Below are positions 26,829 through 36,265 of a DNA stretch of 64,000 nucleotides, piece by piece. Source of the stretch: Legionella cardiaca. GTDB taxonomy: Bacteria; Pseudomonadota; Gammaproteobacteria; Legionellales; Legionellaceae. The position numbers and the translations under genes are program-made. The stretch is taken from NCBI RefSeq assembly GCF_029026145.1, contig NZ_CP119078.1, forward strand, positions 1,503,001-1,567,000, in the 5' to 3' direction. The notes beneath the pieces were generated by a model. The model was not told where the DNA came from. It saw only the letters and a program-made list of their open reading frames with translations, and searched no databases. Position 1 is the stretch's first letter. The number at the start of each line of letters is the position of its first letter.

Positions 26829-29243
26829 TTAAAATAAAGGTTTAGGCGCCTTATTATTCTCAGAAGTTATACTAGCAGTAATGCATTCCAGCTCCGCTCT
26901 TAAACTTTTCTCTAGATTTTGTTCGATAAAATCACCATGCTTTAAGCACAATTTTTCAATCTGTTTAGAAATATTTTGAGGCGGATTAGAAGTACTTTTA
27001 ATTACTTCAGCAGCCCCTTTAATAAGAGTAAATAATATTTTCTTTTTAATATCGGTTGATAACGCTAACTCAAGAAGCGGAATTGCTACAGGAAATGCTT
27101 CCACTGTCCGATTTAACTTGCGATAAATACAAACAATCTCAGCAACCAGGTTTCCTTCAAGTTCTCTATCATTAGACTTAGTTGAGGAGCGATGCATTAA
27201 AAGTGCATCTTCGTAGGCTACTAAGGCTAATGCGAATTTGCCAGAAGCTAAATGGGTTTTACCACTAGCTATTAAATCGTCAACTGCACCTGCTACGGAA
27301 GTAATTTGAGATTTTTTAGTCTCTTTATTTGCAATCATTAACACTTTTTCATTATATTCTGCAGCAGCAGCAAAATCGCCGCGCTCCAAAAATTGCTTTG
27401 CAAGATCTCTTAGAAAATACTTAACCTTCTCAAGCCCCTTCGAGAACTCAACTTGCAATGGCTCCTCAATAAAATCCTCATTCCTGGAACAAAGTTCTTG
27501 AAGTTGCTCGATTTCCCTGCATACATCTTTGATATTATTACCATCCATCCCTTCTATCGCATCAATCGCAGCACAAATAGCATTAAATAAAATCTTTTTT
27601 CTCATCATTTCATTAACTTCTTTTTCACCAAGAATTTTGCAAGCCATCCGGATAGCAACTAAAGGCTGATTTAATTTGCGATGAGTAAAAATCATGCTTG
27701 AATAGAGACTGATGAGCGTTTGCATGTCCACAAACCCCATTTTAGATATATCTATCACATGTTGATAAGCTTCTAATGCTTTAACAAATGCAGCTTGGGA
27801 ATACAAATGATTACCAAATTCTTTAAAATAGCCTGCCAGACGAGCCAATTGCAATTTAGTATCCTCTTGCTCGTTCTTAAACATTGGCGGCAACTCTCTA
27901 TTGGCCTGCTCAAATAATTTTCTTGCTTTTACTAGCTGAGCCATTACTTCTGCGGGAGGATAAGAAGTAAAACTAATACCGCCGTTGAATCCTTTTAGTT
28001 TATCAATAATATCGACAGCATCATGATAAGCTAGACGAGCACAAATTTCTGCTAAGCGAGTTTTAAAAAGAACTCTTGTCTCTGGGTTTAAGGTAACCTT
28101 AATAGCCTTCTCATAGTAAAGCCTGGAGTTCAATAACCATCCCAGAAAATATTCCTGTCGCTCTTCATAATGTTCAATAAGAGCATTGCGATGTTTGATT
28201 AAGCTTTTTACCATTTGTTTTTCAAAGGTTTCTTTATCGAAATAGATTATTTTTCCATCATCTATAAGCAAGCAACTAATCGTTTTATCAATTCGTTCGA
28301 ATGAATCTTCAATACCATGCGCAAGAAAATAATTTGGATCGATTTGAGTATCACCTTGAGTAATAACGCAAGGTAATCCTGTTTTCTGATAACAAAACTG
28401 CTTCAGTTGCTTTGGATCAATTTCGAAAGTCGTAAATCTTGGTTTATATTTATATTTTTGAGAGTCTTTTACAAACTGAAAACTGATATCTGGATTTTCC
28501 GTTTCATAGGCAAGCACTGCTTGCAACCACTCTGCTTTTTTATTTTCAGGAAGGTTATCTGGAGCCTCTAGGTAAAGACATATTTTAGATTTACCAAATT
28601 CCATACCGTAGCAACGGGGGTAGCCCATTTCACGCCAACCTAATTTCCGAAAGGCCTCCATTGCATGAGCAAAATCCAACGATGTTTTAGAGCCAAGTTT
28701 AAAACCTGCATGATCAATGTAATTAACCTCTGTCATTTCTAAAGAATTCATTTTGACATAAGCCAACAAATGATTTTTAACGGTGACATCTTTTGTCACA
28801 GGAACAATTTCAAATGGTTTGGGATCTTCTGGTTTTACTCTGGCATTGACAGCATGAACTAGTGCTCGTTTTGCTCCTGTACAATCAAAAGCATACTCAC
28901 AAGCTATAAATTTTTCCTCACCAGTTTCTAATGTAATAATGATTCCTTTTTTCTCTTCTGAGAAACGAAGAAATGTACCTCGTTGGATAGAAATGCCTGA
29001 TGATTCAACGTATTTATAAAGTGCCCGTTCAAGGTCTTTGATATGTGCCGTGTTTGTATTTGAGCGTAATTTTTGTCCAACACCTTTCTCTGCTTTCTCA
29101 AAAACTGTGTTAAGGATATGTCCAGGCCTAACATATTCGTTAGCTCGTGGATCTATTAAAACAATATCCTTTACCCCGGCTTTCCATAATTTAGCCGCTA
29201 AGTAAAGACCGCTAGGACCCGCTCCTAAAATTGCTACAGCCAT
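26829..29243 (-). CDS. FAD-dependent monooxygenase-like domain fused to TPR-like repeats, candidate effector (copy B)
   Basis: The 804-residue paralogue of the gene that follows it has the same order: FAD fold (VAILGAGPSGLYLAAKLWKAG, IDPRANEYVRPGH), AFDCTGAKRAL, the second FAD motif as QGDTQIDPNYFLAHG, then helical TPR-like repeats such as FGNHLYSQAAFVKALEAYQH near 480 and HLASGKFALALVAYEDAL near 670. The N-terminal 95 residues look more than half identical to copy A, and the C-terminal parts diverge more. It lies 228 bases upstream of copy A. I found no PmrA box before it, so the two copies may be regulated differently. Confidence 0.78.
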   Translation of the reverse strand: MAVAILGAGPSGLYLAAKLWKAGVKDIVLIDPRANEYVRPGHILNTVFEKAEKGVGQKLRSNTNTAHIKDLERALYKYVESSGISIQRGTFLRFSEEKKGIIITLETGEEKFIACEYAFDCTGAKRALVHAVNARVKPEDPKPFEIVPVTKDVTVKNHLLAYVKMNSLEMTEVNYIDHAGFKLGSKTSLDFAHAMEAFRKLGWREMGYPRCYGMEFGKSKICLYLEAPDNLPENKKAEWLQAVLAYETENPDISFQFVKDSQKYKYKPRFTTFEIDPKQLKQFCYQKTGLPCVITQGDTQIDPNYFLAHGIEDSFERIDKTISCLLIDDGKIIYFDKETFEKQMVKSLIKHRNALIEHYEERQEYFLGWLLNSRLYYEKAIKVTLNPETRVLFKTRLAEICARLAYHDAVDIIDKLKGFNGGISFTSYPPAEVMAQLVKARKLFEQANRELPPMFKNEQEDTKLQLARLAGYFKEFGNHLYSQAAFVKALEAYQHVIDISKMGFVDMQTLISLYSSMIFTHRKLNQPLVAIRMACKILGEKEVNEMMRKKILFNAICAAIDAIEGMDGNNIKDVCREIEQLQELCSRNEDFIEEPLQVEFSKGLEKVKYFLRDLAKQFLERGDFAAAAEYNEKVLMIANKETKKSQITSVAGAVDDLIASGKTHLASGKFALALVAYEDALLMHRSSTKSNDRELEGNLVAEIVCIYRKLNRTVEAFPVAIPLLELALSTDIKKKILFTLIKGAAEVIKSTSNPPQNISKQIEKLCLKHGDFIEQNLEKSLRAELECITASITSENNKAPKPLF

Positions 29244-29619
29244 AATAATTCGAAGTGATTTGTTTATTAAATTGCGCTAATTGTACATTTACTTTATTTA
29301 GAGATAAATAATTATTTAATTAGATCATAAATAAATCACTGCTTTTTTACTTTGATTATTCTTTAGTAAGTGTTTTTGATGATAAAATAGTTTACTTAAC
29401 CTTAATCGGTTAATCGTTTATTTTTTCCATTAAAATCAAAAGCATATTTATTGTTAGTGCGAAATACCTTCCTGCCTTCGCTTTACTAAAAGAACACCGC
29501 TCTTGATTTGTATTTTAGGTTTCGTTAAGATGGTTACATGTTGCATAAAAAAAGAACAACTGAAAGGCCAAACTCTAGCGTGAGTTAATTTCAACTCAAA
29601 TAAGAAACGAGGATGTTAT
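29244..29619. other. Divergent intergenic region with no gene
   Basis: These 376 bases separate the FAD/TPR gene from the permease gene. No open frame or RNA gene is evident. TTGATT (29503-29508), 17 bases and TAAGAT (29526-29531) is a weak promoter candidate for the permease. The rest is A/T-rich. A run CTTAACCTTAATCGGTTAAT near 29397 was checked as a PmrA box but the spacing is wrong. Confidence 0.5.
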
Positions 29620-30915
29620 ATGTCTCTGAATGAGATTGCAGTCAGTGTGCCCGAAACACAGAACGAACTTTCAAAGTGGCGAAAGCAAGATACAGTATGG
29701 ATGCTAAGTCTATATGGTACAGCAATTGGTGCAGGTACACTTTTTTTACCCATTAACGCAGGACTAAACGGTATTTGGCCGTTAATTATTATGGCGTTAC
29801 TCGCATTTCCGATGACTTATTTTTCCCACCAGGCTCTATGTCGATTTGTGCTCTCAGGTTCTTTAGCTAAAGGAGATATCACGACGGTTGTTGATGAACA
29901 CTTTGGACGTGCGGCTGGAAAAATATTAACGTTTCTTTATTTCTTTGCGATTTACCCTATCTTATTGATGTATAGTGTCGCTATAACTAATACGACTGAA
30001 AGTTTTATTGTTAATCAAATGGGTTTGCAAGCCCCTCCGCGAGCTCTTTTAGCTATTCTGCTTATTTTTGTACTCATGGCGATTGTGCGTTTTGGTCAAC
30101 AAATCATTGTGAAATCAATGAGTATGCTTGTGTATCCCTTTGTAGCTATTCTTCTTATGTTATCACTTTATTTGATACCACACTGGAACGATGCCATTTT
30201 TCAACAGACAAATACCTTTCCTGGCAATGGAGCTCAAGGGTTATTAATGACTTTGTGGTTAATTATTCCGGTAATGGTTTTCTCTTTTAATCACTCCCCC
30301 ATCATTTCTTCTTTCGCAGTTGCGCAAAAGCAGCAATATGGCAAAGATGCTGATGAAAAAAGCTCGTGGATTCTAAAATATAGCCACATTTTGATGGTTA
30401 CTACGGTTATGTTTTTTGTGTTTAGCTGTGTTTTAAGTCTTTCACCTCAAGATCTTGCACTAGCAAAAAAACAAAACATTTCTATTTTATCTTATTTAGC
30501 AAATCATTTTCATACGCCAATAATGGCTTATATTGCGCCATTAATTGCTTTCATTGCCATTGCTAAATCTTTTCTTGGCCACTATCTTGGTGCCAGTGAG
30601 GGTCTGCAAGGGTTAATCGTTAAAGGACTTGAAAGCCGCGGCAAGAGTTTATGCTCGAAAAAAATAAATCGGCTTATCGAAGGATTTATGATTTTGACAT
30701 GTTGGATAGTTGCCACATTAAATCCTAGTATTTTGGGTATGATTGAAACCTTGGGTGGCCCTGTTATTGCCGTTATTCTATTTTTAATGCCGATGTATGC
30801 GATTGCCAAGGTCCCTGCAATGCAAAAATTTAGAAATCCCCTGGTCAATCTATTTATAAGCTTTATTGGTCTCGTTGCGATCTCCGCTATTCTCTTTGGC
30901 TTGTTACACATGTAA
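29620..30915 (+). CDS. HAAAP-family serine/threonine-type amino acid permease
   Basis: The 431-residue inner-membrane protein has eleven or so helices and the HAAAP pattern: LSLYGTAIGAGTLFLPINAG in helix 1, then DITTVVDEHFG, and FSFNHSPIISSFA in the middle. These fit the SdaC/TdcC/DlsT branch, which imports serine or threonine with protons. Serine and threonine are main carbon sources for Legionella, and a Ser/Thr dehydratase is encoded at 2274, though far away. GAGGA stands ten bases before the ATG. Confidence 0.85.
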   Translation: MSLNEIAVSVPETQNELSKWRKQDTVWMLSLYGTAIGAGTLFLPINAGLNGIWPLIIMALLAFPMTYFSHQALCRFVLSGSLAKGDITTVVDEHFGRAAGKILTFLYFFAIYPILLMYSVAITNTTESFIVNQMGLQAPPRALLAILLIFVLMAIVRFGQQIIVKSMSMLVYPFVAILLMLSLYLIPHWNDAIFQQTNTFPGNGAQGLLMTLWLIIPVMVFSFNHSPIISSFAVAQKQQYGKDADEKSSWILKYSHILMVTTVMFFVFSCVLSLSPQDLALAKKQNISILSYLANHFHTPIMAYIAPLIAFIAIAKSFLGHYLGASEGLQGLIVKGLESRGKSLCSKKINRLIEGFMILTCWIVATLNPSILGMIETLGGPVIAVILFLMPMYAIAKVPAMQKFRNPLVNLFISFIGLVAISAILFGLLHM

Positions 30916-30928
30916 TTTTTCATAAGCT

Positions 30929-30957
30929 CCTTGTTATTTAAATGCGAAATAACAAGG
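30929..30957. terminator. Hairpin after the permease gene
   Basis: CCTTGTTATTT and AAATAACAAGG form a perfect 11-bp stem with a 7-base loop, 13 bases after the stop. No T tract follows, so termination efficiency is uncertain. Confidence 0.5.
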
Positions 30958-31185
30958 AAATTCACACATTTTCATCTCTACTCGATTAGCTTGTCTGCTT
31001 GTGAACAACAACCACGTGTTCTCATCAAATTTACTTTTCCAAACCTCTTAGTATAGATTTTCTATAGATTGTTTACTCAATTAACCCTAGGTCCATATGC
31101 TAAAATTATAGGTAAGATAACAAATTAAAATCTTTGTAAAAATGAATAAAAATAGGAAGAAAAACCCGATAATCGGAGTCATTGT

Positions 31186-31851
31186 ATGGATAAGTTTATT
31201 AATCGACACGAGGCAGGAAGAATTTTAGCTGATCAACTTAAATCTTACGCGAATAATCCTGATGTCATTGTTTTAGCCTTACCTCGTGGCGGTGCCCCTG
31301 TAGGTTATGAGATAGCCAAGGCTCTCTCTGCACCTCTTGATGTGTTTATTGTGCGTAAACTTGGCGTACCAGGGCATGAGGAATTAGCCATGGGAGCGAT
31401 TGCTTCTGGCTCCACAGTAATTTTTAATGAAGAGATAATTGACGCTTTACATGTCTCCAAAGAGGCAATCGATAGCGTTATTCACTCTGAAGAACAAGAA
31501 CTGGCTCGTCGTGAAAACATGTACCGTCACAATCAGCCCTATCCGAGTCTTAAAAATAAAATCGTTATTTTAGTAGATGATGGCGTTGCTACAGGCGCTA
31601 CCATGCGTGCAGCCATTAAATCACTAAGAAAACAGAATCCTGCGCGTCTTGTTATGGCCATTCCAGTTGCAGCCTATTCGACTTACCAGGAAATGGCAAA
31701 ACTCGTTGATGAGATCATCTGTCCATTACAACCACTACATTTTTATGCAGTGGGCTTATGGTATGAAGATTTTGCTCAAACCAGCGATAATGAAGTGTCT
31801 GCGTTACTGGCCAATAAAACTAGCAACACGTTTAAATCGCCAGTTTTGTAG
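31186..31851 (+). CDS. Phosphoribosyltransferase-family protein
   Basis: The 221-residue protein has the PRPP-binding motif VILVDDGVATGATM near residue 127-140 and ALPRGGAPVGYEIAKAL near the N-terminus, both typical of type I phosphoribosyltransferases. The actual substrate of this subgroup is not known. GGAG is eight bases before the ATG. It is the first gene of a trio, 15 bases before an alpha/beta hydrolase gene and then an erythromycin-esterase-like gene. The same trio, sometimes with the first two fused, recurs in other bacteria. Confidence 0.85.
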   Translation: MDKFINRHEAGRILADQLKSYANNPDVIVLALPRGGAPVGYEIAKALSAPLDVFIVRKLGVPGHEELAMGAIASGSTVIFNEEIIDALHVSKEAIDSVIHSEEQELARRENMYRHNQPYPSLKNKIVILVDDGVATGATMRAAIKSLRKQNPARLVMAIPVAAYSTYQEMAKLVDEIICPLQPLHFYAVGLWYEDFAQTSDNEVSALLANKTSNTFKSPVL

Positions 31852-31866
31852 TACCAGGGAGGCTCT

Positions 31867-32526
31867 ATGAGATTTTCCATTGAGGTAGAACACGCCATTA
31901 CTATTGAAAATGATGGTATTATTCTTAATGGAATTTTATATATCCCTCAAAATGCTGTAGGTATTGTCCTCTTTGCGCACGGCAGTGGTAGTAGTCGCTT
32001 TAGTGTTCGAAATCAATTTGTTGCTCATGCATTAAATAAAGCCCAATTAGCCACTTTATTATTTGATTTATTAACACCTGAAGAAGAGGCGCTTGATCTT
32101 CGCACACGCGAGTTTCGTTTTAATATTCATTTTTTGGCCAATAGATTAATTGATGCAACCAATTGGTGCAGTGAGCAAAATTTTAATTTGCATTTGGGGT
32201 ATTTCGGAGCAAGTACAGGAGCTGCTGCTGCACTGATTGCTGCCGCTAACAAAAAAGAACTTATAAAAGCAGTTGTTTCACGAGGGGGGAGACCCGATTT
32301 AGCACAAGAATCGTTAGCAGATGTCAAGGCGCCAACATTATTGATAGTCGGTAGTCATGATGAAATCGTCATTACGATGAATGAATCCGCGTTTTCTGAA
32401 TTAAAATGTATCAAACAATTAGAAATAGTTTCTGGAGCAACTCATTTATTTGAAGAGCCAGGAACACTTGGTGAAGTAGCTAGATTGGCAAAAGATTGGT
32501 TTGTTCAATATCTTCATAATTCTTGA
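31867..32526 (+). CDS. Alpha/beta hydrolase, dienelactone hydrolase-like
   Basis: The 219-residue protein carries an alpha/beta hydrolase triad: nucleophile Ser in GYFGASTGAAAAL, Asp in VGSHDEIV and His in GATHLFEEPG, with oxyanion-loop HGSGSSR near residue 38. It has the short form typical of dienelactone-hydrolase relatives found next to phosphoribosyltransferases. GGGAGG lies six bases before the ATG. Substrate unknown. Confidence 0.85.
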   Translation: MRFSIEVEHAITIENDGIILNGILYIPQNAVGIVLFAHGSGSSRFSVRNQFVAHALNKAQLATLLFDLLTPEEEALDLRTREFRFNIHFLANRLIDATNWCSEQNFNLHLGYFGASTGAAAALIAAANKKELIKAVVSRGGRPDLAQESLADVKAPTLLIVGSHDEIVITMNESAFSELKCIKQLEIVSGATHLFEEPGTLGEVARLAKDWFVQYLHNS

Positions 32527-32558
32527 TCTTTGTCATTTTCCTGAGTGTAGGAGGTTCT

Positions 32559-33869
32559 ATGTTGAATCACAATAAGCAGAAACTAATTGATGTACTCAAT
32601 GAAGCGATAGAACCTTTAGATTCTACTACGGATAATGATGCGACTATTTTAGATAAAATTGATGATGCACGGTTTGTAATGATTGGTGAGGCCACTCATG
32701 GGACTAGTGAATTCTATCAAACAAGAATCAACATCACCCGCCGCCTTATTGAAGAAAAGGATTTTATGGCCGTAGCCATCGAGGGTGACTGGCCTGATGC
32801 CTATACCGTTCATCGCTACATACAGAGAAAAACTGACTTTACTCAGCCAGAGCAAGCTTTAGCAGACTTTCGCCGATTTCCTACATGGATGTGGCGCAAT
32901 AAGACCATGCCTCCTTTTTTGAAATGGCTGCATAACTACAATAGAAATCTGCCGCTCACTGGCCAAATTGGTTTCTACGGCCTTGACTTATATAGTCTAA
33001 ATGCCTCCATGCAAGCTGTAATTAGTTATCTAATGAGCATTGATCCCGCTGCTGCTCAGCGAGCAAGAAAACGTTATGCTTGTTTTGATCACAGCAATAT
33101 TGATCCACAAACCTATGGCTATTTAACCAATATCGGTATTAAAAAATCCTGCATTGACGAAGCAATCGCTGTTTTAGTGGAGCTACAGCATCACGCTTTT
33201 GAGTATATTCGCCAAGATGGAATTACTGCAGAAGATGAATATTTTTTCGCCACTCAAAATGCTCGAGTAATTAAGGACGCTGAGGTTTATTACCGTTCCA
33301 TGTTCGAAGGGCGCGCATCCTCCTGGAATATTCGCGACAGGCATATGTATGAAACCTTAAATACTCTTGCTGATCATTTAGAAAACCGCTTTGATAGGCC
33401 TGCAAAAATCATAATTTGGGCTCATAACTCCCATATTGGTGATGCTCGGGCGACAGAAATGAGCGAACAAGGCGAAATCAATCTTGGTCAACTAGTGCGC
33501 GAACAACATGACAGAAATAGTTATTCCATTGGTTTTTCTACTTATGAAGGGTTTGTAACTGCAGCTTCCGAATGGGATGATCCTCCTAAACGTAAAAAAA
33601 TAATTCCAGGCTTTGAAAGCAGCTATGAAGAGTTATTTCATCAATTAAAATTCGATGATTTTTTGCTGGATTTAAAAAACAATGAACATTTGGAACATTA
33701 TTTAAAAATTCCTCGATTACAACGCGCAATTGGTGTTATTTACCGTCCTGAAACTGAACGTCTTAGCCATTATTTTTTTACTCACCTAACCTATCAATTT
33801 GATTCGATTATTCATTTTGATAAGACAAATGCTGTGATACCACTGGATGTTAGCCGCCAAATAGCATGA
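32559..33869 (+). CDS. Erythromycin esterase-like protein
   Basis: This 436-residue protein belongs to the EreA/EreB family (DUF2115-unrelated, erythromycin esterase Pfam family). GEATHGTSEF has the Glu and His that are catalytic in EreB, and AHNSHIGDARATEM holds the second His. Perfect GGAGG before ATG 32559 decides the start over a TTG at 32523. Chromosomal members of the family are common and few have been shown to open macrolides, so resistance should not be assumed. The start is 32 bases after the hydrolase stop, so it is probably in one operon. Confidence 0.85.
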   Translation: MLNHNKQKLIDVLNEAIEPLDSTTDNDATILDKIDDARFVMIGEATHGTSEFYQTRINITRRLIEEKDFMAVAIEGDWPDAYTVHRYIQRKTDFTQPEQALADFRRFPTWMWRNKTMPPFLKWLHNYNRNLPLTGQIGFYGLDLYSLNASMQAVISYLMSIDPAAAQRARKRYACFDHSNIDPQTYGYLTNIGIKKSCIDEAIAVLVELQHHAFEYIRQDGITAEDEYFFATQNARVIKDAEVYYRSMFEGRASSWNIRDRHMYETLNTLADHLENRFDRPAKIIIWAHNSHIGDARATEMSEQGEINLGQLVREQHDRNSYSIGFSTYEGFVTAASEWDDPPKRKKIIPGFESSYEELFHQLKFDDFLLDLKNNEHLEHYLKIPRLQRAIGVIYRPETERLSHYFFTHLTYQFDSIIHFDKTNAVIPLDVSRQIA

Positions 33870-33936
33870 TAATTTTATCCTTGCTATTTATTTTCTATAC
33901 TATTCTGAATAAAGAGCTCAAAAGGATAAGAATCTG

Positions 33937-34842
33937 ATGAAGCTAAATTATGTTGCCTGCACATCACAAGAGGGATTTCATAAAATTGCTTATTCCGAAT
34001 GGGGGCATGCTGAATTAGACAATTCAGCGATTATTTGCGTTCATGGTTTAACGCGCAATCGCTGTGATTTCGATCATCTCGCACAATTTTTAAGTGCACA
34101 AGGCCGTCATGTATTTTGTCCTGATGTTGTCGGTCGCGGAGACAGCAGCTGGTTTAAAAATCCAAAACATTATAATTATCAACAATATATTGCAGATATG
34201 ACCACGCTTATTGCAAGAACGGGGGCAGAAAAAATAGATTGGATTGGCACCTCTATGGGAGGGCTGATTGGCATGGCACTCGCCTCTTTGCCTGACACAC
34301 CTATTCGTTCATTGGTTTTAAATGATATTGGACCACAAATTCCCGTTCAGGCTTTATGGCGATTAAGCCAATATGTTAGTAAACATCCTGAATTTAGTAA
34401 TGTAGAAGAAGCAAAAAAATATTTCAAAATTATTTATGAAAGCTTTGGTAATTTAAGCGATGAACAGTGGAATTATCTAACAATCCATAGTATCAAAGAG
34501 CAAGCTCCGGGCATTTATGTCTCTAAATTAGACCCTCATATTAAAGGATCCAAACCAAGTGGCCAATTAGTAAAAGAGTTTTTCACAAACCCTCATCGAG
34601 CCCTGGAAGGTATTTTCTTCGATATTGATCTTTGGTACCTATGGCAAAATGTCAAATGCCCAGTTTTGGTAATTCGCGGTAAAAATTCAGACATGCTTTT
34701 GCCAGAATACATCAAACGCATGCAAAGAGCCCATCCGCATGTCGACGTTATCGAGGTGGAAAATGCCGGACATGCCCCGATGCTATTTGAAAATAAGGAA
34801 CAGGAACAAATTGCTAATTGGCTCAAAGCATCACTTGCATAG
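33937..34842 (+). CDS. Alpha/beta hydrolase
   Basis: The 301-residue protein has the classic fold: oxyanion loop CVHGLTRNRCDF, nucleophile Ser in IGTSMGGLIG, Asp in RGKNSDMLL and His in NAGHAPML. CPDVVGRGDSSW is also typical. No signal peptide is seen, so it acts in the cytoplasm. The substrate cannot be told. AAGGA about ten bases before the ATG supports the start. It may continue the preceding operon, with a gap of 67 bases. Confidence 0.85.
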   Translation: MKLNYVACTSQEGFHKIAYSEWGHAELDNSAIICVHGLTRNRCDFDHLAQFLSAQGRHVFCPDVVGRGDSSWFKNPKHYNYQQYIADMTTLIARTGAEKIDWIGTSMGGLIGMALASLPDTPIRSLVLNDIGPQIPVQALWRLSQYVSKHPEFSNVEEAKKYFKIIYESFGNLSDEQWNYLTIHSIKEQAPGIYVSKLDPHIKGSKPSGQLVKEFFTNPHRALEGIFFDIDLWYLWQNVKCPVLVIRGKNSDMLLPEYIKRMQRAHPHVDVIEVENAGHAPMLFENKEQEQIANWLKASLA

Positions 34843-34908
34843 AAATAAAATTTTTTAACTTGAGCCTATTATTGCGACTATTTAAAATTAATATTTTTGG
34901 AAATGGCT

Positions 34909-36228
34909 ATGAGTGTCCGAACACAACATCATATTCTTGTTGTCGGTGGAGGGGCTGGAGGGCTTGAACTAGTCACCAAACTAGGACAAAACTTAGGCAA
35001 GCAAGGAAAAGCCAGAATTACTTTGATTGACGAGCAGCCTATTCATCTGTGGAAACCCCTACTTCATGAAGTTGCTGCAGGTTCTCTTGATTCCAATATT
35101 GATCAAGTCAATTATTATGCCCATGCTGCAGACAATTATTATCATTACCAACCCGGCACAATGGAAGGTCTGGAAAGAGATAAAAAACGAATCTTGCTAG
35201 CGGCACTGGTAGATGAAAATGGCGAAGAACTAGTTCCTAAACGCTTCTTAAGCTACGATACATTGGTATTAGCGGTGGGTAGCTTAAGCAATGATTTCAA
35301 TGTTCCTGGGGTTAGGCAACATTGTTTATCGCTTGATAATCTTGACCAGGCAAATTTATTTCAAAGAAAATACCTCAACAAACTTCTCTGCACGCAGTAT
35401 GGACCTCCATCACTACACCCCACTTTTAATATTGTAATTGTCGGTGGTGGCGCTACGGGAGTTGAGTTAGCTGCGGAACTTCATAACAGTTTACGACAAG
35501 CTGAAACTTATGGTTTAGATCATGAGACGATTCGATTAGCTCAAATTACTTTAATTGAAAGTGCCCCTCGAATTTTATCACCTTTACCTGAGGCTATAGC
35601 CACAGCAGTTACCCAACGCTTAAAGTCTCTTGATATTGCTGTCTACACGAATGAAACAGTTACTCGTGCGACTGAACACGGCATCTATACCAAGAGCGGG
35701 CAATTTCATCCTTCTGATTTGTGTGTTTGGGCTGCTGGCATTAAGGCGCCTGATTTTTTAGCCAGCCTCAATGGCTTAGAAACAGATCAAATTAACCGCT
35801 TAATTGTTAATTCAACACTGCAAACAACTCGAGATGAAAATATCTTTGCTCTGGGTGATTGTGCTAATTTTATTGATCCAAAGCTTGGCATCCCCGTCCC
35901 ACCTAGAGCCCAATCTGCTCATCAACAGGCTTGTATCCTAGCGAAATCACTTAAAAATCGACTCAATAATAAGCCATTGATTGATTTTAAATATCACGAT
36001 CGAGGATCGTTGGTTACCTTAAGTTGCTATGACACATTTGGAAATATAGGCTTCCATAAAATACAACATTTTATCGGTGGCAAAATAGCACAATACGTTT
36101 ATCGTTCATTGTATTTTATGCATTTATCGTCATTATATGGCTTTTTTGGCGCCTGTACGGTAAGAAAGGCAAAAAAATTGCTTATAAAAACAAGACCACG
36201 GTTAAAGTTGCACTTTAGCAAAAATTAA
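34909..36228 (+). CDS. ndh: Type II NADH dehydrogenase (NDH-2)
   Basis: The 439-residue flavoprotein oxidises NADH and reduces quinone without pumping protons. ILVVGGGAGGLEL is the FAD site, IVIVGGGATGVELAAEL the NADH site, LVLAVGSLSNDFNVPG and IFALGDCANF are the flanking NDH-2 motifs, and an amphipathic C-terminus would bind the membrane. I start at the ATG of MSVRTQHH, with TTGGAAA seven bases upstream; ATG 34903 and TTG 34897 are alternatives. Confidence 0.9.
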   Translation: MSVRTQHHILVVGGGAGGLELVTKLGQNLGKQGKARITLIDEQPIHLWKPLLHEVAAGSLDSNIDQVNYYAHAADNYYHYQPGTMEGLERDKKRILLAALVDENGEELVPKRFLSYDTLVLAVGSLSNDFNVPGVRQHCLSLDNLDQANLFQRKYLNKLLCTQYGPPSLHPTFNIVIVGGGATGVELAAELHNSLRQAETYGLDHETIRLAQITLIESAPRILSPLPEAIATAVTQRLKSLDIAVYTNETVTRATEHGIYTKSGQFHPSDLCVWAAGIKAPDFLASLNGLETDQINRLIVNSTLQTTRDENIFALGDCANFIDPKLGIPVPPRAQSAHQQACILAKSLKNRLNNKPLIDFKYHDRGSLVTLSCYDTFGNIGFHKIQHFIGGKIAQYVYRSLYFMHLSSLYGFFGACTVRKAKKLLIKTRPRLKLHFSKN

Positions 36229-36265
36229 AACAGCGCTATTGAAACATACTCAGGGAGGGGGCAGC

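Noticed and set aside
29390-29420. Run of TTAA repeats (CTTAACCTTAATCGGTTAAT) as a PmrA box for the permease or FAD/TPR gene
   Set aside because: The repeats have a 6-base period and not the 11-base period of a PmrA box, and they are far from both start codons.
32559-33869. Erythromycin-esterase-like gene as an acquired resistance gene
   Set aside because: There is no mobile element, its base composition matches its neighbours, and it sits in a conserved operon, so it looks like a resident chromosomal gene.
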